A stretch of DNA of 64,000 bases from Halospina sp040196175 (GTDB taxonomy: Bacteria > Pseudomonadota > Gammaproteobacteria > Pseudomonadales > Oleiphilaceae), in NCBI RefSeq assembly GCF_040196175.1, contig NZ_JBEFNF010000001.1:868001-932000 (forward strand), given 5' to 3'. The notes beneath the pieces were generated by a model, which was not told the DNA's origin, did no database searches, and was given only the letters and a program-made list of their open reading frames with translations. The translations under genes and the position numbers were made by a program. Of the stretch, positions 10,198 through 18,208 are shown one piece after another. How positions within the stretch are numbered: position 1 is the stretch's first letter; each line of letters opens with the position of its first letter.

Positions 10198-11172
10198 ATG
10201 AAGCTGCAGCAACTGCGTTACATCTGGGAAGTAGCCCACCATGATCTGAACGTGTCCGCCACTGCGGCCGAGCTGTTCACCTCGCAGCCGGGGATCTCCA
10301 AGCAGATCCGCATGCTGGAGGATGAACTCGGAGTGGAGATCTTTGCGCGCTCGGGCAAGCATCTCACGCGTATCACACCGGCCGGCGAGAGTATTATCCG
10401 CGAGGCCGGTGAGATCCTGCGCCGGTCCGATGGCATCAAGCGCATTGCCCAGGAGTTCAGCAACCAGAAGAAGGGCGAGCTGCGAATCGCCACCACCCAT
10501 ACCCAGGCACGCTACGCACTGCCTGAGTTGATCCGGGCGTTCATGGCGGAATACCCGGAAGTGACGCTGCACATGAATCAGGGCACGCCCTGGCAGATCT
10601 CCGAGATGGCGGCTAACGGGGTGGTGGATTTTGCGATCTGCACTGAGGCTCTGGACCAGTTCCATGATCTGATCATGATGCCGGGCTATCGCTGGAACCG
10701 CTGTGTCGTGGTGCCGAAAGACCATCCATTGGCACAGCTGACAACTCTGACACTGGAAGAGCTCGCCAAGTACCCGCTGGTGACTTACGTGCAGGGGTTC
10801 ACCGGGCGCTCACGGCTGGACAATGCGTTCGAGAGCCAGGGTTTGACGCCCCGGGTCGTGTTTACAGCCTCGGACGCGGACGTCATCAAGACCTATGTGC
10901 GCCTCGGCCTGGGCGTCGGCATTGTGGCGCATATGGCCCATGATCCGGCGGTCGACACCGACCTGGTGGCGCTGGATGCCCAGCACCTGTTCGAAGCCAG
11001 CATCACCCGCATCGCGTTCCGTAAAGGAACCTTCCTGCGCGCCTACATGGTCGATTTCATCCAGCGGTTCGCGCCGCACCTCAGTCGTGACCTCATTGAG
11101 GCGGCGGCGCAGCGCACTTCCCAGATGGAGCTGGATGAACTCTTCAAAGATGTGATGCTGCCTACCTACTGA
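10198..11172 (+). CDS. cysB: LysR-type regulator CysB
   Basis: 324 residues, the same length as E. coli CysB. The N-terminal winged helix-turn-helix (MKLQQLRYIWEVAHHDLNVSAT start, with TSQPGISKQIRMLEDELG) is followed by a substrate-binding domain for N-acetylserine/O-acetylserine. CysB activates sulfate uptake and assimilation genes and represses itself. The ATG at 10198 was chosen by family alignment; the frame stays open upstream to 10048 without a good ribosome site. It is convergent with cysH, 9 bases away, so regulator and target pathway lie together, an order shared with Pseudomonas. The assignment rests on clear full-length family identity. Confidence 0.95.
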   Translation: MKLQQLRYIWEVAHHDLNVSATAAELFTSQPGISKQIRMLEDELGVEIFARSGKHLTRITPAGESIIREAGEILRRSDGIKRIAQEFSNQKKGELRIATTHTQARYALPELIRAFMAEYPEVTLHMNQGTPWQISEMAANGVVDFAICTEALDQFHDLIMMPGYRWNRCVVVPKDHPLAQLTTLTLEELAKYPLVTYVQGFTGRSRLDNAFESQGLTPRVVFTASDADVIKTYVRLGLGVGIVAHMAHDPAVDTDLVALDAQHLFEASITRIAFRKGTFLRAYMVDFIQRFAPHLSRDLIEAAAQRTSQMELDELFKDVMLPTY

Positions 11173-11181
11173 GGAGGTGGC

Positions 11182-11919
11182 TTACTCAGCGCTGGAGCTG
11201 GTGATCATGTTGCTGGCGTGCAGGCCACATTCCTTCTGGGTCGCTTCCTCCCACCACCAGCGCCCCTCGCGCTCATGCTGGCCGGGCAATACAGGGCGCG
11301 TGCAGGGTTCGCAGCCGATGCTGACGAAGCCGCGGTCATGCAGTTCGTTGTAGGGCACTTCCATGGTCCGGATATAATCCCAAACATCCTTCGATGACCA
11401 GTTGGCCAAGGGGTTGAACTTGATCAGTGGGCCGTTGCGCCCCTCGAAAGTGGCGTCCTGCTGGACCACGGGGACGTCATTGCGGGTATCGGGGCTCTGG
11501 TCCCGGCGCTGACCGGTAATCCACGCATCGAGCCCTGAAAGCTTGCGCCGCAGCGGTTCCACCTTGCGGATGCCGCAGCATTCCTCGTGCCCATCCTGAT
11601 AGAAACTGAATAACCCCTTGCGATTGACCAGATCCTGTACGGCCTGGGTATCAGGGAAAAGGAATTCGAGGTTCAGATTGTATTCCTGCCGGACATGATC
11701 CACGAACCGGTAGGTTTCGGGATGGAGACGACCGGTGTCCAGAGTGAACACGCTGAAGGGTTTTTTAAGACTGTGCGCCATCGCGATCAGTGCCACATCT
11801 TCAGCGCCGCTGAACGAAATGGCGATGTGCTCAAACTGCTCCAGTGCGGTTTTAATGATTTTCCGGGGCGAGGCCTCCGCGAGTTCGCTGTTCAGCGTCT
11901 CAATATCCATGAATGGCAT
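11182..11919 (-). CDS. cysH: Assimilatory adenylylsulfate (APS/PAPS) reductase
   Basis: 245-residue thioredoxin-dependent reductase converting activated sulfate to sulfite. The PP-loop signature SFSGAEDVAL lies near residue 35. A double cysteine (EECCGIRKVEPL) and a second pair (IGCEPCTRPV) supply ligands for a 4Fe-4S cluster, which marks the APS-reducing type found in Pseudomonas rather than the cluster-free E. coli PAPS enzyme. The C-terminal KECGLH carries the catalytic cysteine. The start could be 11919 (used here) or the in-frame ATG at 11910, three codons in. A strong hairpin at 11927-11951 sits in the leader immediately before the start. CysB control is expected from the pathway and neighbourhood. 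Confidence 0.93.
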   Translation of the reverse strand: MPFMDIETLNSELAEASPRKIIKTALEQFEHIAISFSGAEDVALIAMAHSLKKPFSVFTLDTGRLHPETYRFVDHVRQEYNLNLEFLFPDTQAVQDLVNRKGLFSFYQDGHEECCGIRKVEPLRRKLSGLDAWITGQRRDQSPDTRNDVPVVQQDATFEGRNGPLIKFNPLANWSSKDVWDYIRTMEVPYNELHDRGFVSIGCEPCTRPVLPGQHEREGRWWWEEATQKECGLHASNMITSSSAE

Positions 11920-11926
11920 TCCGTCT

Positions 11927-11951
11927 TTGGCGGTTTATTCATAACCGCCAA
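11927..11951 (-). promoter_or_regulatory. Hairpin in the cysH 5' leader
   Basis: TTGGCGGTT (11927-11935) and AACCGCCAA (11943-11951) form a perfect 9-bp inverted repeat with a 7-base loop. It ends 7 bases before the cysH start on the minus strand. In RNA it would sit against the ribosome binding region; in DNA it could be an operator. No T tract follows, so it is not a terminator. Confidence 0.5.
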
Positions 11952-12068
11952 GTCTAACATCCGTAAGGCGTTATTACCCGTGCATTAAGTCCAGGCTTTA
12001 TTTATGATAAGCACCTATAACGATACGACTTGTAATGCTGGTCTGGGTACTGGTGTAAAGGAGGGGAC

Positions 12069-12683
12069 GTGGAGCTGGCCTGTCTTGATCTCGAAGGGGT
12101 GCTGATCCCCGAAATCTGGATTGCGTTTGCCGAAAAGACCGGCATACCGGAACTGAAAGCCACCACCCGGGATGTGCCGGATTACGATCAGCTGATGCAG
12201 CAGCGTTTGAAACTGCTGGAGCGCCACGGTTATGGGCTGCCGGAAATCCGTGAGGTGATCAGCGAACAGCAACCGCTTCCCGGTGCGCCGCAATTCCTGG
12301 ACTGGCTGCGCCGCCATTTCCAGCTGGTGATTCTCTCGGACACCTTCTATGAGTTCGCTATGCCCCTGATGGCAAAGCTCGGCTACCCAACGCTGCTGTG
12401 CCACCATTTGACTGTGGGCGAGGACGGCACCATCGAGGACTACCACCTGCGCCAGCCAGACCCCAAGCGCCAGGCTGTGCGCGCTTTCCAGCAGCTCAAT
12501 ATGCGCTGCATCGCCACCGGGGACTCCTACAACGACACCAACATGCTGGCCCAGGCTGAAGCCGGGATTCTGTTTCATGCGCCGGACAACGTCATCCGCG
12601 AATTCCCGCAGTTTCCGGCCGTGCATGACTACGAAAGCCTCAAACAGGCGTTTCTCAACGCCAGCACCGCCCAGCACGAATAA
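12069..12683 (+). CDS. thrH: Bifunctional phosphoserine phosphatase/homoserine phosphotransferase ThrH
   Basis: 204-residue HAD-family enzyme, the usual length for ThrH of Pseudomonas. The nucleophile motif is DLEGVLIPE (residues 6-14), with the characteristic Glu in place of the usual Asp-x-Asp spacing. The C-terminal motif IATGDSYNDTNML supplies the metal-binding aspartates. ThrH hydrolyses phosphoserine and can transfer the phosphate to homoserine, feeding threonine synthesis. The start is GTG at 12069, preceded by a strong AAGGAGG about 5 bases upstream. It is convergent with pabB across a 9-bp stem-loop. Neighbouring cysB/cysH reproduces the Pseudomonas arrangement. Confidence 0.93.
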   Translation: MELACLDLEGVLIPEIWIAFAEKTGIPELKATTRDVPDYDQLMQQRLKLLERHGYGLPEIREVISEQQPLPGAPQFLDWLRRHFQLVILSDTFYEFAMPLMAKLGYPTLLCHHLTVGEDGTIEDYHLRQPDPKRQAVRAFQQLNMRCIATGDSYNDTNMLAQAEAGILFHAPDNVIREFPQFPAVHDYESLKQAFLNASTAQHE

Positions 12684-12684
12684 C

Positions 12685-12715
12685 GGCGCCTGCACGCATC
12701 TACGACGCAGGCGCC
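12685..12715. terminator. 9-bp stem-loop between thrH and pabB
   Basis: GGCGCCTGC (12685-12693) pairs perfectly with GCAGGCGCC (12707-12715) around a 13-base loop. It begins one base after the thrH stop and overlaps the end of pabB. No T run is present, so it is a probable bidirectional end-of-transcript structure rather than a textbook terminator. Confidence 0.5.
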
Positions 12716-14022
12716 TGCAGGCGCTCGAGCACATCCATCAAGAGCTGGATTTTGGTGATCGACTCCTGATACTCAGCCTCGGGCTGGGAATCCGCCACAA
12801 TCCCGCCACCTCCGAAGCAGGTAATCTCCCCGTCCCGGCATTCCAGCGTGCGGATGGCAATAGTGCTGTCAAAGCCGTTCCCCGGGCTCCAGTGGAAAAA
12901 GCTCCCGCAGTAGACGCCACGGGGCTGCTCTTCCAGTTCGCGGATGATTTCCATGGCGCGGCGCTTGGGTGCGCCGGTGATGGAGCCACCGGGGAAGGCG
13001 CTCAGAAGCAGATCCAACGGCGACAGCCCGTGCGCCAGCTCACCGGTAATACAGGACACCAGATGGTGCACATTGGCGAAGGTTTCCAGCGCAAAGAGTG
13101 GGGCAGCGCGTATCGAGCCGGTCCGGCAGCACCGGCCCAGATCATTGCGTAGAAGATCCACGATCATCAGGTTTTCGGCCCTGTCCTTGGGGCTCGCCAG
13201 CAGCGCCTGCGCCAGCTGGCGGTCCTCACTCGGCGTATCACCGCGTCGGCGCGTGCCCTTGATCGGGCGGGTCTCCACAAGGCCTTCCCTGACCCTGAGA
13301 AAGCGTTCCGGCGACAGACTCAGGATGCAATTGGCGCCCGTGTCAAAGTAGACGGAACAGGGGCCTGGATTGGCACTATAGAGCGCCTGGAAGGCATGGA
13401 TGGGATGGCCCTGGTAGTGCGCACTGAATGGCTGGGCGTAGTTGACCTGGTAGACATCTCCGGCGTGAATGTAGTCCAGGATCCGCTGGATCCGCTCCAG
13501 GTAGAGCGCTCGTGACTGCAGGGGTCTGAACCGGGCGGTGAGATGAAAAGCGGCCGGTTGCGCCGCCTGATCAGGACGCTGGGCAAGCGCCTCCAGGTGC
13601 GCGTGGATATAGCGCTTACGCGCTAGGGGGCAGTCGGGATGGATGCGCAGCTCCAGAGTCCCCGCTTCTGGGCGGTACAGGATCAGCCAGTCGTACTCAT
13701 TGACCTGGACGAGGGGCATTGATGATGGCGCGCGGTCCGCCAGCTCCATTTCCCCGTCGCCATAGGCCACAAATCCAAGCTTGAGCGGCAGCCAGCCCTC
13801 GCCACTACCGGGCGCCTGGCGGGCATGGTCGCTGAGGTTGGTGCTGTGGTCGGCACACCGGTAACGGGTCTCACGAAATCGCGGCAGAGCGGTCAGTATC
13901 CGCACGGGTGCCGGGTCCCGTGTAGCACCGGGCACATCAAACACGCAGAAACCGGGCTCCTGCGAAAGCGCCCGGGTCAGGGTTGACCAGCTGATCTGTA
14001 GCAGTGGTTGACTCGATTCCAT
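12700..14022 (-). CDS. pabB: Aminodeoxychorismate synthase component I
   Basis: 440-residue chorismate-utilising enzyme that aminates chorismate to 4-amino-4-deoxychorismate for folate, using ammonia from a PabA amidotransferase encoded elsewhere. The PIKGT motif with its Lys, characteristic of PabB, is visible, together with GGSITGAPK and the C-terminal GGGIVADSQPEAEYQE block. The N-terminal PabB domain (about 1-150) is present. The start at 14022 (MESSQ) has a GGA upstream; a GTG 24 bases earlier is less likely. Anthranilate synthase TrpE is the main alternative, but the PIKGT lysine and the absence of a TrpE regulatory motif argue for PabB. Confidence 0.92.
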   Translation of the reverse strand: MESSQPLLQISWSTLTRALSQEPGFCVFDVPGATRDPAPVRILTALPRFRETRYRCADHSTNLSDHARQAPGSGEGWLPLKLGFVAYGDGEMELADRAPSSMPLVQVNEYDWLILYRPEAGTLELRIHPDCPLARKRYIHAHLEALAQRPDQAAQPAAFHLTARFRPLQSRALYLERIQRILDYIHAGDVYQVNYAQPFSAHYQGHPIHAFQALYSANPGPCSVYFDTGANCILSLSPERFLRVREGLVETRPIKGTRRRGDTPSEDRQLAQALLASPKDRAENLMIVDLLRNDLGRCCRTGSIRAAPLFALETFANVHHLVSCITGELAHGLSPLDLLLSAFPGGSITGAPKRRAMEIIRELEEQPRGVYCGSFFHWSPGNGFDSTIAIRTLECRDGEITCFGGGGIVADSQPEAEYQESITKIQLLMDVLERLQAPAS

Positions 14023-14102
14023 GATGATTCCGGTGAAAAGCGTCACAGTTTAACCTTTCAGTAGCTTCTATGTGAGCCCGTGAGCCCCGTGCCAGCGCTG
14101 CT

Positions 14103-14131
14103 TTGAGGCACAATCATGGCCTGAATAGTAA
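14103..14131 (+). promoter_or_regulatory. Possible sigma70 promoter
   Basis: TTGAGG (14103-14108) and TAGTAA (14126-14131) are separated by exactly 17 bases and lie 24 bases before the 14155 start codon. The match to consensus is modest, especially at -10. Confidence 0.3.
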
Positions 14132-14154
14132 GGCCAACGCCTGGAGGTTACACC

Positions 14155-14811
14155 ATGCTTCGAACCCTGATTTGCACTGTGATGATTCTCATGCTGCTGC
14201 CTGCAGCCGGATCGGCGCAGGAAGCGGGTAAAAGTCTTGAACAGCAGAACTCAAAGGAGATGGCCTTTGGGCAGCTCTCTGAGAAACAGCAGAAGCTGGT
14301 TGTCGGGATGCTCAAAAAGCTCTTCAAGGAGGGCAAGGTCAAGGCGGAAGACAGCATCCGCGATAATGGCAGCTTTGTGCCTTACGCCTACGTTGCTAAC
14401 CATCAGGGTAAAGGGCAGTTCCTGCACATTGACCCGGAACAGGAAATGCGGGCCGAAGTGGCGGCGCATGCGGTTCAGAAGACCATTGTGACCAACGCCC
14501 TTCGCGGCGATCTGGCGGCAAGTGGTCTTTTCATGACGTCAAAGATGCCACAGGGCATTAAGGAAAAGACGAAACAGGAGCTGGCAGAATCAATCAAGGG
14601 TGACAGAAGCATCGAGGATGTGCGCTTCCTTATGGTGGAGCTGCAGCACTTGGGTGGGCTTGGTCTGCTCATGTCGGTTCCCTATTGGGAAAACGATGAG
14701 GACAAGTGGGTGTTCGGAAAACCCATTTCCCAGCAGATCAATGCGGAGCTGCAGGCAACGGTCCAAAATATGATGCGGAAAGCGGCGCAAAAGCAGAAAA
14801 ACAGTGGCTGA
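14155..14811 (+). CDS. Secreted protein of unknown function
   Basis: 218 residues with a clear type I signal peptide (hydrophobic residues 5-17, likely cleavage after GSAQ). The mature part is charged and helical-looking, with lysine-rich stretches (MLKKLFKEGKVKAED) and no recognisable domain or catalytic motif. It ends in a basic tail (MRKAAQKQKNSG). The ATG has GGAGG 8-12 bases upstream. It stands alone, flanked by divergently transcribed pabB and a strong terminator at 14863, so it is probably a single-gene transcript. I do not recognise it. A periplasmic location is supported only by the signal peptide. Confidence 0.75.
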   Translation: MLRTLICTVMILMLLPAAGSAQEAGKSLEQQNSKEMAFGQLSEKQQKLVVGMLKKLFKEGKVKAEDSIRDNGSFVPYAYVANHQGKGQFLHIDPEQEMRAEVAAHAVQKTIVTNALRGDLAASGLFMTSKMPQGIKEKTKQELAESIKGDRSIEDVRFLMVELQHLGGLGLLMSVPYWENDEDKWVFGKPISQQINAELQATVQNMMRKAAQKQKNSG

Positions 14812-14862
14812 CTCGCCTGTTCCTGGCCCAAAGCAGTTTGCCCTGTTTTCAGTAACGCAAAT

Positions 14863-14885
14863 GGCCACCTGCGGGTGGCCGTTTT
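14863..14885 (+). terminator. Rho-independent terminator
   Basis: GGCCACC (14863-14869) pairs with GGTGGCC (14874-14880) around a TGCG loop, followed by GTTTT. It ends the 14155-14811 transcript. Confidence 0.75.
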
Positions 14886-15000
14886 AGGTAAGAAGCTGAC
14901 CGAATGTTAATAGAGTCACAAATCACCTCTCCCCATTGTCTCAGCTTCTCACCTGTGAACCTGGTCACTCTATGATCCGATTGTCTGACCTAGAATCAAA

Positions 15001-15026
15001 ATTACCGGTCGGAGCCGGCCGGTAAT
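15001..15026 (+). promoter_or_regulatory. Leader inverted repeat upstream of first DUF6160-like gene
   Basis: ATTACCGG (15001-15008) and CCGGTAAT (15019-15026) are perfect 8-bp arms around a 10-base GC-rich centre, 45 bases before the start codon. Two -10-like hexamers lie upstream (TATGAT 14971-14976, TAGAAT 14991-14996), neither with a good -35. It may be an operator or an RNA leader structure. Confidence 0.35.
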
Positions 15027-15070
15027 AACAACAAAGCAAGCAATCAAAAAAATCTCGAAGGAGAACAATT

Positions 15071-16057
15071 ATGAAAGGCCTGAATAAAGTAGCACTCGCA
15101 ACCGCCGTTGCCGCAGCACCGTTCGCCGCTCAGGCAGAGCTTTCCGCCATGTCCGACCAGGCCATGGGGAACACCACTGGCCAGGCTGGCGTGACCATTG
15201 AGTTGGATACCCAGGTGAGCATGGACCAGATCCAGTACGATCAGGGCGCTGATACAGGCTCTGTTCTGATGAACAATCTGGACATTGCTGGTGTTGGCGG
15301 TCCGGGGTTTGATGATGGCCTCGACGTAACCGTGGACGTTGATCTGGCGAAAGACGGTGAAAGCCTGAGTGACTACAACCAGAAAATTGCTGCGCCTGGT
15401 GTCGGCACTGGCAATGATCTGGACCTGAACGATGGCGATGCCCTCATCTCCGTGGGCAACCTCAAGGGTGATGGCGCCGTCGACATGAACGTCAATATCG
15501 GTGATGGCGACGCGACTGGCGAACTGGGCGACGCGTCCAATGACGGCAACGCCATGCAGCTTGCCGACTCCGATGGTGATGCCCAGGCAACGCTGATCTC
15601 CGACATTGACATGAACTTGTTCCTGTCGCAGCTCGACATTGTTGCCCGTACTGACAACAAGGTTGGCGGCGACGCGGATTCCGGCTCTCTCGAGATTGAG
15701 ACAGCCTTCGCCATTGACAACCTGGATGCGCAGTTCGACGTAGCGTCCGTGAATATCCAGGGCATGCGCATGGCAGGCGCTGACTCGCTGGGTGCGCTGA
15801 AATCCACAGGTGCCGGCTCCACAGCCGATCCCACGGCAATCAACCACGCGGTTGTGAGCATGGATATCGGCCAGGGCGATGCGGTTGGCATCAGCGGCGA
15901 GGCGCTCAACATCAACCTGGATAACTTCACGGCTGACATCTGGATGCCTGAGATCAACGTTGGTTCTGGTGATGGCACCACAGCCAGCATCGGCCGGGTT
16001 GGTATCGACAACCTGAACATCTCGCAGACAGAGATTGCAGTTTACGGCCGCGAATAA
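15071..16057 (+). CDS. Acidic secreted DUF6160-like protein, copy 1
   Basis: 328 residues with a type I signal peptide (MKGLNKVALATAVAAAPFAAQA). The mature N-terminus has the conserved block MSDQAMGNTTGQAGVTIELDTQ that marks proteins I recall as DUF6160 (some linked to Acinetobacter pilus-like fil operons). The body is very rich in Asp, Gly and Asn, with DGDA-type repeats that could bind calcium; no lysine- or cysteine-rich segment is seen. The end is the conserved VYGRE. It shares the N-terminal block, an internal FLSQLDI segment, an IWMPEI segment and the C-terminus with the protein at 21541, roughly half identical by eye. The start has AAGGAG upstream. It is a monocistron, bounded by a strong terminator at 16076. 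Function unknown; an outer-surface or secreted role is inferred. Confidence 0.8.
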   Translation: MKGLNKVALATAVAAAPFAAQAELSAMSDQAMGNTTGQAGVTIELDTQVSMDQIQYDQGADTGSVLMNNLDIAGVGGPGFDDGLDVTVDVDLAKDGESLSDYNQKIAAPGVGTGNDLDLNDGDALISVGNLKGDGAVDMNVNIGDGDATGELGDASNDGNAMQLADSDGDAQATLISDIDMNLFLSQLDIVARTDNKVGGDADSGSLEIETAFAIDNLDAQFDVASVNIQGMRMAGADSLGALKSTGAGSTADPTAINHAVVSMDIGQGDAVGISGEALNINLDNFTADIWMPEINVGSGDGTTASIGRVGIDNLNISQTEIAVYGRE

Positions 16058-16075
16058 AGCCTCGGCCTAGTCTGG

Positions 16076-16103
16076 AAAGCCACCCTTCGGGGTGGCTTTT
16101 TTT
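16076..16103 (+). terminator. Strong Rho-independent terminator
   Basis: AAAGCCACCC (16076-16085) pairs with GGGTGGCTTT (16090-16099) around a TTCG tetraloop, followed by more T residues. It separates the first DUF6160-like gene from the cassette starting at 16242. Confidence 0.9.
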
Positions 16104-16241
16104 ATGCCTGAGTGTCCGTTTTGGGAAACCTTCCGCATCAGTGGAGGCGGTCGGGACGTTATGGTAAGGGGAGAAGCCGGGACTGCGACCGGAACAGCTC
16201 CCTGTTGTTGATCTGCTGATAAGGCTGTAGTGGGGGAACCA

Positions 16242-18185
16242 ATGGCAGGCAAGAAAAAGCAAACAAAACGTATCAGAAAGCGGGGATCAGGGGGTGCCAG
16301 AGGAATGCCCGGCCATCGGGTTCCCGAGAACGAGGTTCCGCAGCTGGAACAGGCGAAGGCGAACCTGAAAGCAGCTGAAGGAGCAGAGGCCATTGCGACC
16401 GCGGCCCAACAGCTGCTGCGTATTGATCCGGCGGCCCCGGAAGGCTGGCATTCATTGGCCCAGGTGCAATCAAGCAGCAACAAAAGCGAAGACGCGCTGC
16501 TCAGTTACTCAAGGGCGCTGCGGATTGACCCGGACAACGAGACCCTTTTGGGGCGTTACATTGATCAGGCGCTGAAGGCGCAAGCCCATCTTGATGCCCT
16601 GAGCGCGGCGCGCCACTGGGCAAGTCTTGACAAGGAGCGCTCGGTGACCGCCATGAGGCTTCTGTCAGGCCTCTACGGCATTCTGGGTAAAGAAGCATTG
16701 AGCTGCCACTGGGCCCTGAATGCAGCGTATCAGGAGCCTACGGACAGCACAGAAGCCACCGATGAACAACACCTACGGGTACTGGTTCTGGGAACGCTGA
16801 ACAACGTGCCCTACCAGTACGATCCCTCATCCCGTCAGCTCAGCGTCAGTGAGGGCCACAACAACCTCATGCACATGACGGACCGGGGCGCGATCGCGCT
16901 CTATTCGCTGACGGTGGACGTTATTGACGACCAGCCAGAGGTTCTTTCCCGTATTCCGCATGTGGACGTGATCTACAACAGCATTACGGACGTGGGGCGG
17001 TGCCACGAAGGCCTCAGGAAGGCGGAGAAAGTATGCGCCAAGTTTAACGCGCCCGTCATCAATGCGCCCTCCGAGGTGCTGCGCACCACACGCGCGGAAA
17101 ACGCGGAACGTCTCGGGCAGAATGAATGCCTGCTCATGCCACGCAGTATCTCTCTGGGCCGGGTCCAGGGCGATATCAGTGGCGAGGTTCAGCGTGCCGT
17201 TAGGGATAATGGGCTCAAGGCACCGATCATAGTCCGGCCCTCGGGCTTCCAGAATGGCAAGCACATGTACCGGATCGATGATCCCGGATCCACCCCGGTA
17301 CGGATCACCAGTGAAGCGGAGGTCTATGTCCTCCAGTATCACGATGTCACCTTCACCGATTCACGTGCCGAGGGCCACCGTTTCCATCCCAAATACCGTG
17401 CTTTCATGGTTGATGGCAAGCTCTATCCCGCCCATCTGCGGGTGGGCCATGATGGGGATTGGAACGTGCATTGGGAGGAAACCCGCAAGGCCTTCCGTAA
17501 ATTCCCCTGGCTCTATGATATGGAGCAGGATTACATCGAGGATCCGGTGTCCCATTTTGAGGCTGGCATCTGGGAAGACCTTGAAGCAGCGCTAAAGACG
17601 CTGGATTTGGATTATTTCGGGGTCGATTTCGCCGTCTGCACGGAAGCTGGAAATCACGGCAGGATCGTGGTTTTCGAGGCCAATGCCAGCATGCGCAGCT
17701 TTCTGCGCCAGACCTACCAGAACACGCCCGAGAACGAGGCGGCCCGCGAGATCATCCTTGCGGCGCACCGGATGTTCTGTGCCCGGGGCGGTGTGCCGGA
17801 GTGGGATTTCAATCCACCGAAAGGGCTCGAGGGGCCGGCCCAGAAGCATGGTCTTGAACTCGATCCGGCGGTGCCCGTGGCCCGGCATGTGCTTTTCAGT
17901 GGCGACCTTCAGGGGCACGGCTTCCGGGAGTGGCTCCGGCATGAACTGCACACGCATAACCTGAAGGGATGGCTGCGGAACCTGTCCGACGGCCGTGTAG
18001 AGGCGGTCCTGGCTGGCAGTGACAAGGCGTTGGCGCACCTTCTGTCCGACCCCAACGGGCCGGAAGAAGCCTCCATCGACCAGGTGGCGGTCGCGGACTG
18101 GACCGGAACAATGCCGCGACGAATCCGTGTCCTGGAAGCCGCTAGTGAGCCTGCCGGCACAACCGCCGTGATGGCGGAAGCCTGA
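16242..18185 (+). CDS. TPR / ATP-grasp / acylphosphatase fusion protein
   Basis: 647 residues in three parts. Residues 1-30 are a basic tail (MAGKKKQTKRIRKRG); about 30-155 are TPR-like helices (WHSLAQVQSSSNKSEDALLSYSRALRIDP). About 185-510 look like an ATP-grasp ligase: a RimK-like region with IIVRPSG, a core YRAFMVDGKLYPAHLRV, and the metal-site strand LDYFGVDFAV and IVVFEANASM. Residues about 544-622 match acylphosphatase: FSGDLQGHGFR with Arg562 and GWLRNLSDGRVEAVLAG with Asn580, the catalytic Arg and Asn at the same 18-residue spacing as in human acylphosphatase (23 and 41). The ATG at 16242 follows a GGGGGAA site. It sits 23 bases before the PLP gene. ATP-grasp enzymes form acyl phosphates, so a hydrolase for them in one chain is striking. 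The acceptor and substrate are unknown. Confidence 0.82.
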   Translation: MAGKKKQTKRIRKRGSGGARGMPGHRVPENEVPQLEQAKANLKAAEGAEAIATAAQQLLRIDPAAPEGWHSLAQVQSSSNKSEDALLSYSRALRIDPDNETLLGRYIDQALKAQAHLDALSAARHWASLDKERSVTAMRLLSGLYGILGKEALSCHWALNAAYQEPTDSTEATDEQHLRVLVLGTLNNVPYQYDPSSRQLSVSEGHNNLMHMTDRGAIALYSLTVDVIDDQPEVLSRIPHVDVIYNSITDVGRCHEGLRKAEKVCAKFNAPVINAPSEVLRTTRAENAERLGQNECLLMPRSISLGRVQGDISGEVQRAVRDNGLKAPIIVRPSGFQNGKHMYRIDDPGSTPVRITSEAEVYVLQYHDVTFTDSRAEGHRFHPKYRAFMVDGKLYPAHLRVGHDGDWNVHWEETRKAFRKFPWLYDMEQDYIEDPVSHFEAGIWEDLEAALKTLDLDYFGVDFAVCTEAGNHGRIVVFEANASMRSFLRQTYQNTPENEAAREIILAAHRMFCARGGVPEWDFNPPKGLEGPAQKHGLELDPAVPVARHVLFSGDLQGHGFREWLRHELHTHNLKGWLRNLSDGRVEAVLAGSDKALAHLLSDPNGPEEASIDQVAVADWTGTMPRRIRVLEAASEPAGTTAVMAEA

Positions 18186-18208
18186 GGGAGTGCTGGTGCG
18201 GGGCAGTC

